DNA from: Methanobacteriota archaeon
GTDB lineage: Archaea > Thermoplasmatota > Poseidoniia > Poseidoniales > Poseidoniaceae
NCBI GenBank assembly: GCA_002727515.1
Contig: PBXF01000019.1
Span: 27,898-47,143, forward strand
Length of the DNA: 19,246 nucleotides
Reading direction: 5' to 3'
How positions within the stretch are numbered: the first letter of the stretch is position 1; every line of letters begins with the position of its first letter. Position numbers and translations under genes: made by a program. Positions 5,819-13,836 of this stretch are shown piece by piece. The notes beneath the pieces are model-generated. The model saw nothing but the letters and a program-made list of their open reading frames with translations, was not told where the DNA came from and did not search any database.

Positions 5819-8488
5819 TCAATTTTCTTCTTCATTCTTCGATTCAGTAACCGGTTTTAACTTTGTTATTGGCGTCAAGGTGGTTACTTTTGGTTGTAAT
5901 TTGGTTACTGGCTTTTTGCCTGGAGCTGAGGTCGGAGGTCCTCCTCTTTTCACTGGTTGTAATTTCTTGACTGCAACCGGCTTTAGCACTGGTAATTCTA
6001 CAACGGGTTGAACCTCTACTACTTCTTTGACCTCTTCTACTTCGGCAACTAATAGTTTCTTGATAGGAGTAAGTGTTGTTACAACTGGCTTAATCTGGAC
6101 TTCCTCAATCTCAGTCTCAATTTCTACTTCTGATATTTCTTCAATTTCATCAAGATCTTCTTCGATTAAATCCTCTATGGTTTCAATTTCCTTTGCTTCT
6201 GGTTGAATCTCTGTTACAGGTGTAATTCCAGCAACGTCTAGTTTCGGCGTTTTAACAATACTAGGGGTCTCCAAAGATTCAACTTCAGGTTTAATCTCAG
6301 TTTGTTCAGGAACTGATTCGGGTGGAGTTATTTGTGGTCTTCTAATTGCTGAAGGTGCGATTGTACTCTCTGCTACTGGAGGTGAATCCTCTACTTTTGG
6401 AGGGACTCCAACTGGCTGTATTGGTTGTCTAACCATCTTTGGTGCAATCGGTTTAGGCAATCCAACTTCGGGAACTACGGTTCCGCCCACTGGCGCTTTG
6501 ACAGGTTTTACGAGTGGTGTTGAACCGCTTAGCGACTTTGCTGCTGAGCGCGGTGCTCTCATTCCGGCCAATCCCATTGATGGAGTATGCTGAGCCGCCG
6601 CTTGTGCTAATGCACCACGCATCGGTCTTCCAGCAGAAGAACCAAGCAAGCCAGGCTTTGCACCCATTGAAGTCGGGTCAACCTCCATTTGTGGTTGTGG
6701 CTGCGCTGTTTGGCCAGATATTGCTTGTAACCAAGACTGTCTCTTCTCTGCTCTGCTGTCTTGGGATTGTAAATTATCAAATTCTTCTTGTTGCTGAGTT
6801 AGACGCTCTTCATCAGCATCAATTTCAGATTGAACCTTGGACTCAATAGTCTCTCTCATCTTTGCTTCAGCCATTTGCTTGAAGTCATCCATCTGTTTGG
6901 TTAGAGATGATAGGCGATCTCTGATTTCAGCACGCTTTACGCCTAGTTGCGCCTCTATTTCTGCTCTGATGTTAGCTTCTCTCTTTCTGACTTCTATCAA
7001 TGCCTTGTTGCGCATTATTTCTTCTCTCTTGTCGAGTTGTCTCTCCAATTGAGTAGCAACCTCTTCTTCCTTCTTTGAACGGAATTCTGCTAGTCTCTCT
7101 TCCATTTCAGATTCTAATTCGAGCACCGTTTCTTCCTTTAGTAAATCCAAATCAGTTTCATGAGTTATTCTCTCATTTCTCAATCTAGCATCGATCTCAG
7201 ACATAATTGCCTTTCTTGCTGCTGATTCTCTTGCCTGGAATTCTAATTCCAAACGCTCGGACCAGTCTTCTTTCTTGGCATCATATCTCTTATTCAATTG
7301 GTCATGCAATTCTGCTTCTCTTTCATATCTAAATCTGGCAAGTTTATTCTGGATCTCTGATTCTCTTGAATTTCTGTATGATTGGAACTCTCTATCGAGT
7401 CTAGATTCTAATTCAGCTTCTATTTCAGCCTCCAAGGAGCGGGAAATGTCATCGACAGCCTTCGTGAATGTTATGTCATATTTGTCTCTTAGTCGGTTCT
7501 TTCTTTCAACTAATTTTTCTGCATACTTTGATTCCATTTGTTTCTGAACTTCTGCCCTGAGTTCTTCTTTTCTCTTTGTTACAGCAAGTTCTACATCTTG
7601 ACGTAACTTGTCTTCGAGATCTTTTGTTTCTGCAGACAGTCTGGTTTCAAGTTCATCCTGAATTGAAGCAGCTATATCTTCCTCAAGACGGAGGCTTCTT
7701 CTCTCGTATTCAGCACGCATTGTTGCTTCTCTTTGCTTCAGTCTTAGTTTCAGTTGTTGCTCCAATCTTGCTCTAATTCCACGGCGTAGAGATTCTTCTC
7801 TTTCAGCAAGCTTTTGAGTTTGGATTTCTTCAAGCCTTGCGACTTCTCTAGACTCCATTTCCTTGAAGCGCGATTCCATTTCAACTCTGATTGTGTCTTC
7901 AAGTTCCTGGATTTTCTTTTGTAATGATTTACTGAATTCGATTTCAAGTCTTTCCTTCTGGAATGCAAGACGATTTCTGTGTTCATCTGAGAGTTGGCTT
8001 TCTAATTGGGTTATAATTGTGGCTTTATGCTCTTCAAGTCGTCGAGACTTTTCGACATCTAAACTGTCTTGTAGAGTTTCTATTTCTCTTTCTAGACGCT
8101 TTTCATGCATCTCTCTGATTCTAATTTCTTCCCTTGTAAGGGTCTCTGATTCTAATTGTGAAATTTCGCTCTCCATTTGGGTTCTCAAGTCTCTCTCGAA
8201 AGCACCCAGAGACATTTCATGCTGTCTTGCTATGTCAGTAGCCATATTCTCTTGCATTACTGCAATTCTTTCAACTAAAGCCTCCTTACGAAGTTTACTT
8301 TCTCTTCTAAGGCCTGCTCTAATCCTTTCTTCTTCTCTGAATCTTGCGCTCTGCATCATAGTTTGGTCCAAAGACGGGGAAGGTGTGGACGTAAATTGAG
8401 CTCTAAGTGAAGATAAGGATGTATTCCCATGTTTACCTTCTTTCCGAAGGTTGTCGTCATTACTTGACTTGCTGTCGCTGGCACTCAT
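5819..8488 (-). CDS. Long coiled-coil protein with Pro/Val-rich tail, unknown function
   Basis: 889 residues with no signal peptide or membrane helix. Residues 1-45 are polar. Residues 46-590 are an almost uninterrupted charged helix rich in Arg, Glu and Leu, with heptad-like spacing and essentially no Pro, Cys or Gly. If extended, it would be about 80 nm long. Residues 591-760 are low-complexity and rich in Pro, Ala and Val. Residues 760-798 are very acidic (IEDLIEEDLDEIEEISEVE). The end carries Lys/Pro repeats, with TTLTPI.KL occurring twice (near 803 and 869) and KKLQP/TKLQP variants. Coiled coils of this length suggest a scaffold, SMC-like or cytoskeletal role, but there is no ATPase head. 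It sits 103 bases downstream of the lipid-synthesis gene, possibly in the same transcript. Homology searches would be misled by coiled-coil similarity. Confidence 0.88.
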   Translation of the reverse strand: MSASDSKSSNDDNLRKEGKHGNTSLSSLRAQFTSTPSPSLDQTMMQSARFREEERIRAGLRRESKLRKEALVERIAVMQENMATDIARQHEMSLGAFERDLRTQMESEISQLESETLTREEIRIREMHEKRLEREIETLQDSLDVEKSRRLEEHKATIITQLESQLSDEHRNRLAFQKERLEIEFSKSLQKKIQELEDTIRVEMESRFKEMESREVARLEEIQTQKLAEREESLRRGIRARLEQQLKLRLKQREATMRAEYERRSLRLEEDIAASIQDELETRLSAETKDLEDKLRQDVELAVTKRKEELRAEVQKQMESKYAEKLVERKNRLRDKYDITFTKAVDDISRSLEAEIEAELESRLDREFQSYRNSRESEIQNKLARFRYEREAELHDQLNKRYDAKKEDWSERLELEFQARESAARKAIMSEIDARLRNERITHETDLDLLKEETVLELESEMEERLAEFRSKKEEEVATQLERQLDKREEIMRNKALIEVRKREANIRAEIEAQLGVKRAEIRDRLSSLTKQMDDFKQMAEAKMRETIESKVQSEIDADEERLTQQQEEFDNLQSQDSRAEKRQSWLQAISGQTAQPQPQMEVDPTSMGAKPGLLGSSAGRPMRGALAQAAAQHTPSMGLAGMRAPRSAAKSLSGSTPLVKPVKAPVGGTVVPEVGLPKPIAPKMVRQPIQPVGVPPKVEDSPPVAESTIAPSAIRRPQITPPESVPEQTEIKPEVESLETPSIVKTPKLDVAGITPVTEIQPEAKEIETIEDLIEEDLDEIEEISEVEIETEIEEVQIKPVVTTLTPIKKLLVAEVEEVKEVVEVQPVVELPVLKPVAVKKLQPVKRGGPPTSAPGKKPVTKLQPKVTTLTPITKLKPVTESKNEEEN

Positions 8489-8495
8489 AGGATCC

Positions 8496-8513
8496 CCATC
8501 CGGATTGGGATGG
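8496..8513. repeat. Short perfect inverted repeat in the leader of the coiled-coil gene
   Basis: CCATCC (8496-8501) and GGATGG (8508-8513) form a perfect 6-base-pair hairpin with a 6-base loop. It begins seven bases upstream of the start codon of the coiled-coil gene on the minus strand. In RNA it could partly occlude the initiation region, or it could be a protein-binding site. It has no T-run and is not a convincing terminator. Confidence 0.35.
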
Positions 8514-8591
8514 ACTTCTCATGATAGATAAGGGGTGCGATAAACAATAGGTGTCGCGAGGCGATTTATACGACAAATAATGAGTGCGGAA

Positions 8592-9467
8592 TTATTCCTC
8601 ATTAGGGGCGCTTCTCTCGGTTACTAATCTGGGACCACCTATCACGTAAACTAGGTTCAAAACTGTTGAAATTGTGAAGAGTAAGAATACAACAACTGTA
8701 TTATCAAATTCTGTTGCATAATTTTCCGCAGAAATCATTGCTAGAATCAAGGCCAATAGTAGTGCAAACATTTGGACGATTGACAATTTCAAAGGTATTC
8801 CATGCTTTAATTTTGACATATGTCTGTCTGAAATCATTAATCCACCGCTAATCAATAGCAAAGGGAAAATTATGAAATCCAAATATGGTTTTTTACCTTC
8901 TCCAAAACAAACATCGCAACCCCAGGTCGATAAGTCTGGGCCAATTCCTGAAGATGGTTGAAGCCAAATTAATCCTGCTACTGATATTATCAAAAGAGCG
9001 TTTGCTGGAGAAGACAATCCGTGGAAGTATGGAATATATCCTCCTTCATCATGTTGGAATCTTGCCAACCGCAACATTCCACATGCAATCATCCAGCAAC
9101 ATGCTATCGCCAAGAATATTGTCCAAATCGGGCTTGCTTCACCCCATCTGCTAAACATTGTGAATACCATTAAAGCCGGTGCGACACAAAATGAAATGCA
9201 GTCTGACATAATATCTAGTGATCCACCTAATAATTGCTGTTTGGAATATCTCCTAGCAATTGGTCCATCGATAATGTCTCCAATAGCTGATAGGAAGATA
9301 CACATCATTGCAGCCCAAATGTAATTGACTTTCACACCGCCTTCAAAGTAAGGCTGAGACATGTCTTCTACTGCAAGTAACAGAAACAATATCGCACATG
9401 TTCCCAGCAAGCCATTGAAAATTGTTATGAAATCCGCAATTCCCATTAGTTTGAATGTGGATTTCAT
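8592..9467 (-). CDS. pssA: CDP-alcohol phosphatidyltransferase, probable archaetidylserine synthase
   Basis: A 291-residue integral membrane enzyme. It contains the complete CDP-alcohol phosphatidyltransferase signature D-x2-D-G-x2-A-R-x8-G-x3-D-x3-D, with D64, D67, G68, A71, R72, G81, D85 and D89. These residues bind the CDP moiety and two divalent metals. About eight hydrophobic segments follow. Length and N-terminus (GIADFITIFNGLLG) fit the PssA subfamily, which in archaea makes archaetidylserine from CDP-archaeol and serine. Archaetidylinositol phosphate synthase belongs to the same superfamily and cannot be strictly excluded. Its Shine-Dalgarno (GAGGT) overlaps the TGA of the upstream zinc-ribbon gene, nine bases away, implying translational coupling. 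Confidence 0.88.
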   Translation of the reverse strand: MKSTFKLMGIADFITIFNGLLGTCAILFLLLAVEDMSQPYFEGGVKVNYIWAAMMCIFLSAIGDIIDGPIARRYSKQQLLGGSLDIMSDCISFCVAPALMVFTMFSRWGEASPIWTIFLAIACCWMIACGMLRLARFQHDEGGYIPYFHGLSSPANALLIISVAGLIWLQPSSGIGPDLSTWGCDVCFGEGKKPYLDFIIFPLLLISGGLMISDRHMSKLKHGIPLKLSIVQMFALLLALILAMISAENYATEFDNTVVVFLLFTISTVLNLVYVIGGPRLVTERSAPNEE

Positions 9468-9476
9468 CTCTAAACC

Positions 9477-9875
9477 TCAAAATTTTACCTTGAATAATGC
9501 TTCACAAGCAGGACAGTTGATTTCTCTTTCACCAGGCTTTTTGTTCATCCTAAGTTTTCTTTGACATGATGGGCACTCAATTTCTACCTTAGGTCGATTT
9601 GGTTTCAAAATAAAGTGCGATTTACAGGATGAGCATTGAAGATTTGCTGGTCTTTTGTCAACACCACAAACTAAAACCTTCGAACAGGAAGGACAACTAA
9701 TTTTTTCTTCGCGCCATAATTTCCTAGTTCCTTCATGCTCAACATTAACCTCTGCTTTGCACATTATACACGTAATAAGACCTAAGCCGCTTGGGAGTAG
9801 ATTTTTACATCTTGGACAAGATAAATCTGGAGTGTCAATTCTAGATTCTACACCTGGAGTTTCATCTTCAGACAT
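9477..9875 (-). CDS. Small protein with three tandem zinc ribbons
   Basis: 132 residues made almost entirely of three treble-clef or rubredoxin-like knuckle pairs. The Cys pairs are C20/C23 with C36/C39, C61/C64 with C81/C84, and C101/C104 with C121/C124. There is one extra Cys at 70. Each unit would bind one zinc ion. There is no membrane helix and no catalytic domain, so a role in nucleic-acid or protein binding is the most that can be said. The start is supported by AAGGTG (9881-9886 on the minus strand), five bases before the ATG. It lies 19 bases after the winged-helix gene and nine before the lipid-synthesis gene, so all three are probably co-transcribed. Confidence 0.85.
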   Translation of the reverse strand: MSEDETPGVESRIDTPDLSCPRCKNLLPSGLGLITCIMCKAEVNVEHEGTRKLWREEKISCPSCSKVLVCGVDKRPANLQCSSCKSHFILKPNRPKVEIECPSCQRKLRMNKKPGEREINCPACEALFKVKF

Positions 9876-9894
9876 ATTATCACCTTAACTAAAT

Positions 9895-10314
9895 TCAGCC
9901 CTTTCTTCCTTTGATAGAGAGACTAATCAAAGTTGAAGAATCAAAATTTATTGGCTTGCCTGACAATTCTGATAATTCCTTCAACATCGTTCTTGCAGCG
10001 GCTTGAACTCTTGGATTGGAAAGGCTGATGATTCCTAGTGTATTGTCATCAGCAGTATCTGAGCCGTCATGTGGTAATGGAACTCTTTCAATTACACACC
10101 ACCATCGAGTCCTACCTTGGTCTCTATGATTCATTACTAGTCCTAATGCCTCCAATTTCCTTAGATGGTGATATAGGTTGTATCTGTCGACTCCTACGAT
10201 TTTTTGCAGTTGTACAGTGGTGTATTCGTCGGCCTCTAGTAAAGCGACGTATAGCGCTCTACGAGTTGGATGCATCAGAGAAGTACTCACAGGGTCGGCA
10301 TGAATCCTAGCCAT
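9895..10314 (-). CDS. Winged-helix transcriptional regulator, ArsR-like fold
   Basis: 139 residues from the ATG at 10314. Residues 8-72 form a winged helix: LMHPTRRALYVALLEADEYTTVQLQKIVG, then the recognition helix VDRYNLYHHLRKLEALGLV and a wing HRDQGRTRWWCV. The ATG is preceded by GGTGG with a seven-base gap. A TTG at 10374 in the same frame would add 20 residues and overlap the stop of the upstream ATPase by four bases. The domain is of the ArsR/HTH_20 type, but it lacks the ELCVCDL metal-binding motif and has only one Cys, so direct metal sensing by the classic ArsR/SmtB site is unlikely. The C-terminal part (about 80-139) is unassigned. Its position next to a metal pump may indicate control of that pump, but this is inference. 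Confidence 0.82.
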   Translation of the reverse strand: MARIHADPVSTSLMHPTRRALYVALLEADEYTTVQLQKIVGVDRYNLYHHLRKLEALGLVMNHRDQGRTRWWCVIERVPLPHDGSDTADDNTLGIISLSNPRVQAAARTMLKELSELSGKPINFDSSTLISLSIKGRKG

Positions 10315-10370
10315 TGTTTTGCCACCGTTGGTGGGCGGTAGGTATTCTGTGGTTTGAAGGTAGCGTTTAT

Positions 10371-13001
10371 TCAACTAGTCCAAAGTGAATTCAAAGCCTT
10401 GAACGAATCAATAGTTCCAGTCCAGATTGATTTGCCAATTTCTCCTATCAGTTTCACAGTTCCACCTGTTCCTGAAAGGCGCGCTCCATTGATAATTACA
10501 CCAATTACACTTAATTCGTGAATAAGCACGCCAACGGCAAGATTTGTGTTTATTCCTGCTAAAACCATGTAAACTAAGGTCAATGTAATAGCTACTGAAT
10601 ATGTGATATTAGTGATAAGGATGTTTCGAGTTTTCTTTGATACTTTTATCAAATCTGATATCAATCTAGGATCTTCACCCGGTATCAATACGTCTGCTGC
10701 CTCTAGATTGGCTGATTCTCCAGTACCAACAGCAATTCCTACATCCGCTGCAGCCATAGCCGCTGCGTCATTGAAACCATCACCAACCATCATTGTTATG
10801 TGAGTCTCTGACCTTGATTGAACCCAATTCACCTTTTGTTCAGGAGTCATTTCACCATGAGCATTATTGACAGGTAAACCGATATTCTCGGCCAGCGAAT
10901 TCACTGCTTCTTGATTATCCCCAGAGATAATCTCTACATTTACTCCCATTTTGTGGAGTGACTTTACAAGTTCATCAGTACCGTCCCTTAGATCATCATG
11001 AATGAAAGTGAATAGTGCTACTGGCTTGTTATCTTTAGTAAGTAGACTCGCACCATGGCCTTCAGATAGTGCCTCATTCAGCGCATTTAGCAATGAACCT
11101 TCTAATTTGGATGAATCTGCTTTTACAAAACTGACCTCAGTTCCAGTAACCTTACCATATACTCCATATTCTCCATCTGAAATATTGGAAACCTTGATTG
11201 GGGTAATTTTCTCACTTACTGCAAAATCAGATATTGCTTCTGCATACGGGTGATTAGAAGAGGCTTCGATTCCTGCAGCTAATGCAATTGCAGAGTCTCT
11301 CCTTCTTCCTTTTGATAATGTAATTTTACCAATTTTAGGCTTACCGGATGTCAATGTTCCTGTCTTATCTAATAGTGCTAGATTTACCTTTGCTAATGCT
11401 TCCATTACATCTCCTCCTCGAGCAATAGCGCCCTGTTTTGAAGCCAATGAAAGACTCGCAGCATGTGGTACTGGTGTCGCTAATAGAAGAGCGCAAGGGC
11501 AAGCCACAACCCACAGCAATAGAATGAGTTTCCAATCTTCATCAGGTTGAACAATCCATGCTACAACTGCCCCAATTAATACAATTGGAACCCAAAGGGC
11601 TGTGAAATTTTCCAACATCCCCTGTAATCGAGTTGGTTGTTCTTTGAAAGTATGTACCTTTTCTATGAGTCCCGATAATCTTGTATCTTCACCAACAGCA
11701 CTTACCTCAACGGTAACAGGTCCTCTGGATAAAGTAAGTCCTGCTTGTAATTCATCACCTTTCGATACGTCTACTGGTACTGATTCGCCGGTTAGAGGTG
11801 CTTTGTTAACAGAGCCTTGTCCAGAAATTACAGTCCCATCTACAGGAATTAATTCTCCACTTCTAATCTCGACATGATCACCTTTGACAACTAGCCCGAT
11901 TGGAACTTCTTCGATTCCAGTATGAGATGGTATTGCGGGAGACATTGAAACTGGCGCTGTTATCTTACCAATGCTTGAAATTGTTTTCTTTGGAATCCTT
12001 CGTGCTGTTTTTGGTAATCTGTCTAATCCGCCTTGCATTGCATCTCTTGCTTTAATCAAAGCCTCGCTTTCCATGTGCTCAGTCCATGAAACTAGAATAA
12101 TCACCATCAATGCTTCATGCCAAGCCTCCAAAAAGGATGCACCAATTACTGCTAATGAGGTCAAAACTTGGAAACCTAATTGGCGATTTTGAATTGACGC
12201 ATATCCTTGTTTGAACATCTTTGTCCCGCCGATTAGAACTCCTATTGTTCCAATTGTTGCGAAGACCCATCGATTGCTTGTTAATTGTTCACCGATTATC
12301 AATAACAAGAGCATGATGAATGCTATTCCAGAACCTATCATTCTCCATTGTCCTCCCGACAAGCGCGAATTTTTTGCAGATATTAGTTCAAAATTAGAAC
12401 CCAATACCGCCTTTAGAGAATGGTTCATAGCATTCTCCAATTCAATAGGCATATCCGGTGCAATCTGCAAAAGAATGTTGTTATCTCTATCGATTTCACA
12501 ATCTAATATTCCTGGTTGCCTCCTGAAAACTCTTGGTAGACTTTTGATTGCAATATTATGTCTTGTAGCAACAGATGATGATTGAACACCAGAAACCATT
12601 AGATAAGGCAAATCTGCATCATTTCCTAGTGAACTCAATATTGCAGATGCCTCGGAAACATTACCCTTTTCAAAGTCTATTTCTAGTGTAACTGTACCAT
12701 CGGTTGCACTTACTTTTGAACTGTTAACTTGAGATAATCTATTGAGAGCATTCATTGCCTTTGATGCACAATCGGGGCAATCCATATCGTGAATTGGCCA
12801 GCACAGATTATGTGTTCCACCATAATCTCCTATTACTTCCATATCAATTATTTCAGCTTGGACTGGAGAGGATGTAACTGGAACATTAGAAGATGATTTA
12901 ACAACCGATTTACCCTTATTTTTTGATGATTTTTTAGATTTCTTTGCAGGAGGGATTTCTTCATCCTCAAGCGAAAGGAACTCCTCCCCATCGCCCTGCA
13001 T
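10371..13001 (-). CDS. Heavy-metal P1B-type ATPase with N-terminal HMA domain
   Basis: A cation-exporting ATPase of about 876 residues. Numbering below is from an upstream in-frame TTG (13016); the ATG at 13001 is residue 6 and is preferred. The N-terminus is a Lys/Ser-rich acidic linker, then an HMA domain with MDCPDC (C80, C83). A second HMA-like fold without the Cys pair spans about 150-215. The core motifs are complete: TGES (409-412), CPC in the ion path (506-508), DKTGTLT (phosphorylated D550), HP (589-590) and GDGFNDAA (745-752). CPC pumps usually export Cu(I) or Zn/Cd/Pb. The cytosolic and membrane core resembles the CadA/ZntA branch (SWTEHMES after TM3-4). The last helix has HELSVIG (833-839) rather than the usual Asp-Thr-Gly, so I leave the metal open. 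It is divergent from the phosphatase gene. Confidence 0.92.
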   Translation of the reverse strand: MQGDGEEFLSLEDEEIPPAKKSKKSSKNKGKSVVKSSSNVPVTSSPVQAEIIDMEVIGDYGGTHNLCWPIHDMDCPDCASKAMNALNRLSQVNSSKVSATDGTVTLEIDFEKGNVSEASAILSSLGNDADLPYLMVSGVQSSSVATRHNIAIKSLPRVFRRQPGILDCEIDRDNNILLQIAPDMPIELENAMNHSLKAVLGSNFELISAKNSRLSGGQWRMIGSGIAFIMLLLLIIGEQLTSNRWVFATIGTIGVLIGGTKMFKQGYASIQNRQLGFQVLTSLAVIGASFLEAWHEALMVIILVSWTEHMESEALIKARDAMQGGLDRLPKTARRIPKKTISSIGKITAPVSMSPAIPSHTGIEEVPIGLVVKGDHVEIRSGELIPVDGTVISGQGSVNKAPLTGESVPVDVSKGDELQAGLTLSRGPVTVEVSAVGEDTRLSGLIEKVHTFKEQPTRLQGMLENFTALWVPIVLIGAVVAWIVQPDEDWKLILLLWVVACPCALLLATPVPHAASLSLASKQGAIARGGDVMEALAKVNLALLDKTGTLTSGKPKIGKITLSKGRRRDSAIALAAGIEASSNHPYAEAISDFAVSEKITPIKVSNISDGEYGVYGKVTGTEVSFVKADSSKLEGSLLNALNEALSEGHGASLLTKDNKPVALFTFIHDDLRDGTDELVKSLHKMGVNVEIISGDNQEAVNSLAENIGLPVNNAHGEMTPEQKVNWVQSRSETHITMMVGDGFNDAAAMAAADVGIAVGTGESANLEAADVLIPGEDPRLISDLIKVSKKTRNILITNITYSVAITLTLVYMVLAGINTNLAVGVLIHELSVIGVIINGARLSGTGGTVKLIGEIGKSIWTGTIDSFKALNSLWTS

Positions 13002-13016
13002 GTATGATACCAACAA

Positions 13017-13075
13017 TTTCTATTTCATCAACCCTATTATCGTAAGCATATTGAATATAACCTTGTAGGACTAAC
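13017..13075. promoter_or_regulatory. Divergent promoter region between metal ATPase and phosphoglycolate phosphatase
   Basis: This 59-base AT-rich gap must hold both start sites unless transcription begins further inside the flanking genes. CTATTAT at 13034-13040 is AT-rich in both directions. It lies about 40 bases before the phosphatase ATG and about 33 bases before the ATPase ATG, compatible with a shared or overlapping TATA element and a nearly leaderless ATPase transcript. AGGA (13067-13070) is the Shine-Dalgarno for the phosphatase. No regulator binding site was identified. Confidence 0.3.
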
Positions 13076-13789
13076 ATGGAATGGCTGCCAAAGGGATGGA
13101 TACCAAAAGCCATTGCAGTTGATATTGATGGTACGATTACTGATTATAACAAAAAATTGCATTTGGGAGCAATTGAAGCACTTCGTCGACTAGAAGACGC
13201 AGGTATACCTATCATTTTGGCTACAGGAAATGTCCGTGCTATTACATACGGGCTTATGAGATTCATAGGAGCAAGCGGTCCAATAGTCTGTGAAAACGGA
13301 GGCGTGGTTTGGCACCCTACATGGGATGAACCAATTGTCAGAGCAGATGGAGCAAGAGCAAGGAATTGTGCACAAGATATGGCCAAAGACATTGATGTAG
13401 ATCCTGAAGGAATCACCACCAACGCTTGGCGTGAATCGGAGTGGTGTTTATTCAAAGATGAAGATTTAGGCGAAGTAAACAACTGGGTTCAAAACTCTGA
13501 GTACTCTGATTTAGCAGTAGTAAAGACTGGATTTGCCATCCATTTGATGGAACCTCATTTATCGAAAGGAGAGGGGCTCAAGGTCGCACTTGAAAAAATA
13601 GGTCTTTCTCCAAAAGATGTACTAGCGGTTGGTGACGCACCCAATGACATTCCAATGTTCGAATTAGTCGGTCACTCTGTAGCTGTAGGAGGTTGCTTTG
13701 ACTCCCTTGCAGAAGTTGCAAGTGTTGTCTCGCCATACCCTCACGGAGATACATTTGCTCCACTCGTGGAAGCAATTCTCAATCAATAA
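13076..13789 (+). CDS. pgp: Phosphoglycolate phosphatase, archaeal HAD type IIB
   Basis: 237 residues matching the full length of archaeal phosphoglycolate phosphatase (the family of Thermoplasma acidophilum TA0175), which hydrolyses 2-phosphoglycolate to glycolate and phosphate. The HAD motifs are all present: nucleophile and acid DIDGT (D16, D18), motif II LATGN (T50), motif III lysine in SKGEGLK (K164) and motif IV GDAPND (186-191). The Cof-type cap lies between motifs II and III, with CENGGVVW at its beginning. Start choice is supported by AGGA five bases upstream. Sucrose-phosphate phosphatase-like members share this fold, so substrate is assigned by family similarity only. It is a single-gene unit divergent from the metal ATPase. 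Confidence 0.9.
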   Translation: MEWLPKGWIPKAIAVDIDGTITDYNKKLHLGAIEALRRLEDAGIPIILATGNVRAITYGLMRFIGASGPIVCENGGVVWHPTWDEPIVRADGARARNCAQDMAKDIDVDPEGITTNAWRESEWCLFKDEDLGEVNNWVQNSEYSDLAVVKTGFAIHLMEPHLSKGEGLKVALEKIGLSPKDVLAVGDAPNDIPMFELVGHSVAVGGCFDSLAEVASVVSPYPHGDTFAPLVEAILNQ

Positions 13790-13793
13790 TCAC

Positions 13794-13810
13794 AAACTTG
13801 AGAGTTTTTT
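13794..13810 (+). terminator. Short hairpin plus T-run after the phosphatase gene
   Basis: AAACT (13794-13798), a four-base loop and AGTTT (13803-13807) form a five-pair stem running into a T-tract that ends at 13810. It begins five bases after the phosphatase stop, in a 47-base convergent gap. In archaea the T-tract alone can suffice for termination, so the stem may be incidental. Confidence 0.5.
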
Positions 13811-13836
13811 AGATAGAGCTTTACGAATTACCTGAT

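Noticed and set aside
7863..8399. 178-codon plus-strand open frame opposite the coiled-coil gene
   Set aside because: It is Ser/Leu-rich sequence produced by reading the complement of Arg/Glu codons, with no recognisable domain. The minus-strand coiled coil explains the same bases.
9895..10314. Winged-helix protein as a metal-sensing ArsR/SmtB repressor of the adjacent pump
   Set aside because: The classic ELCVC metal site is missing and only one Cys is present. Control of the pump remains possible but not by that mechanism.
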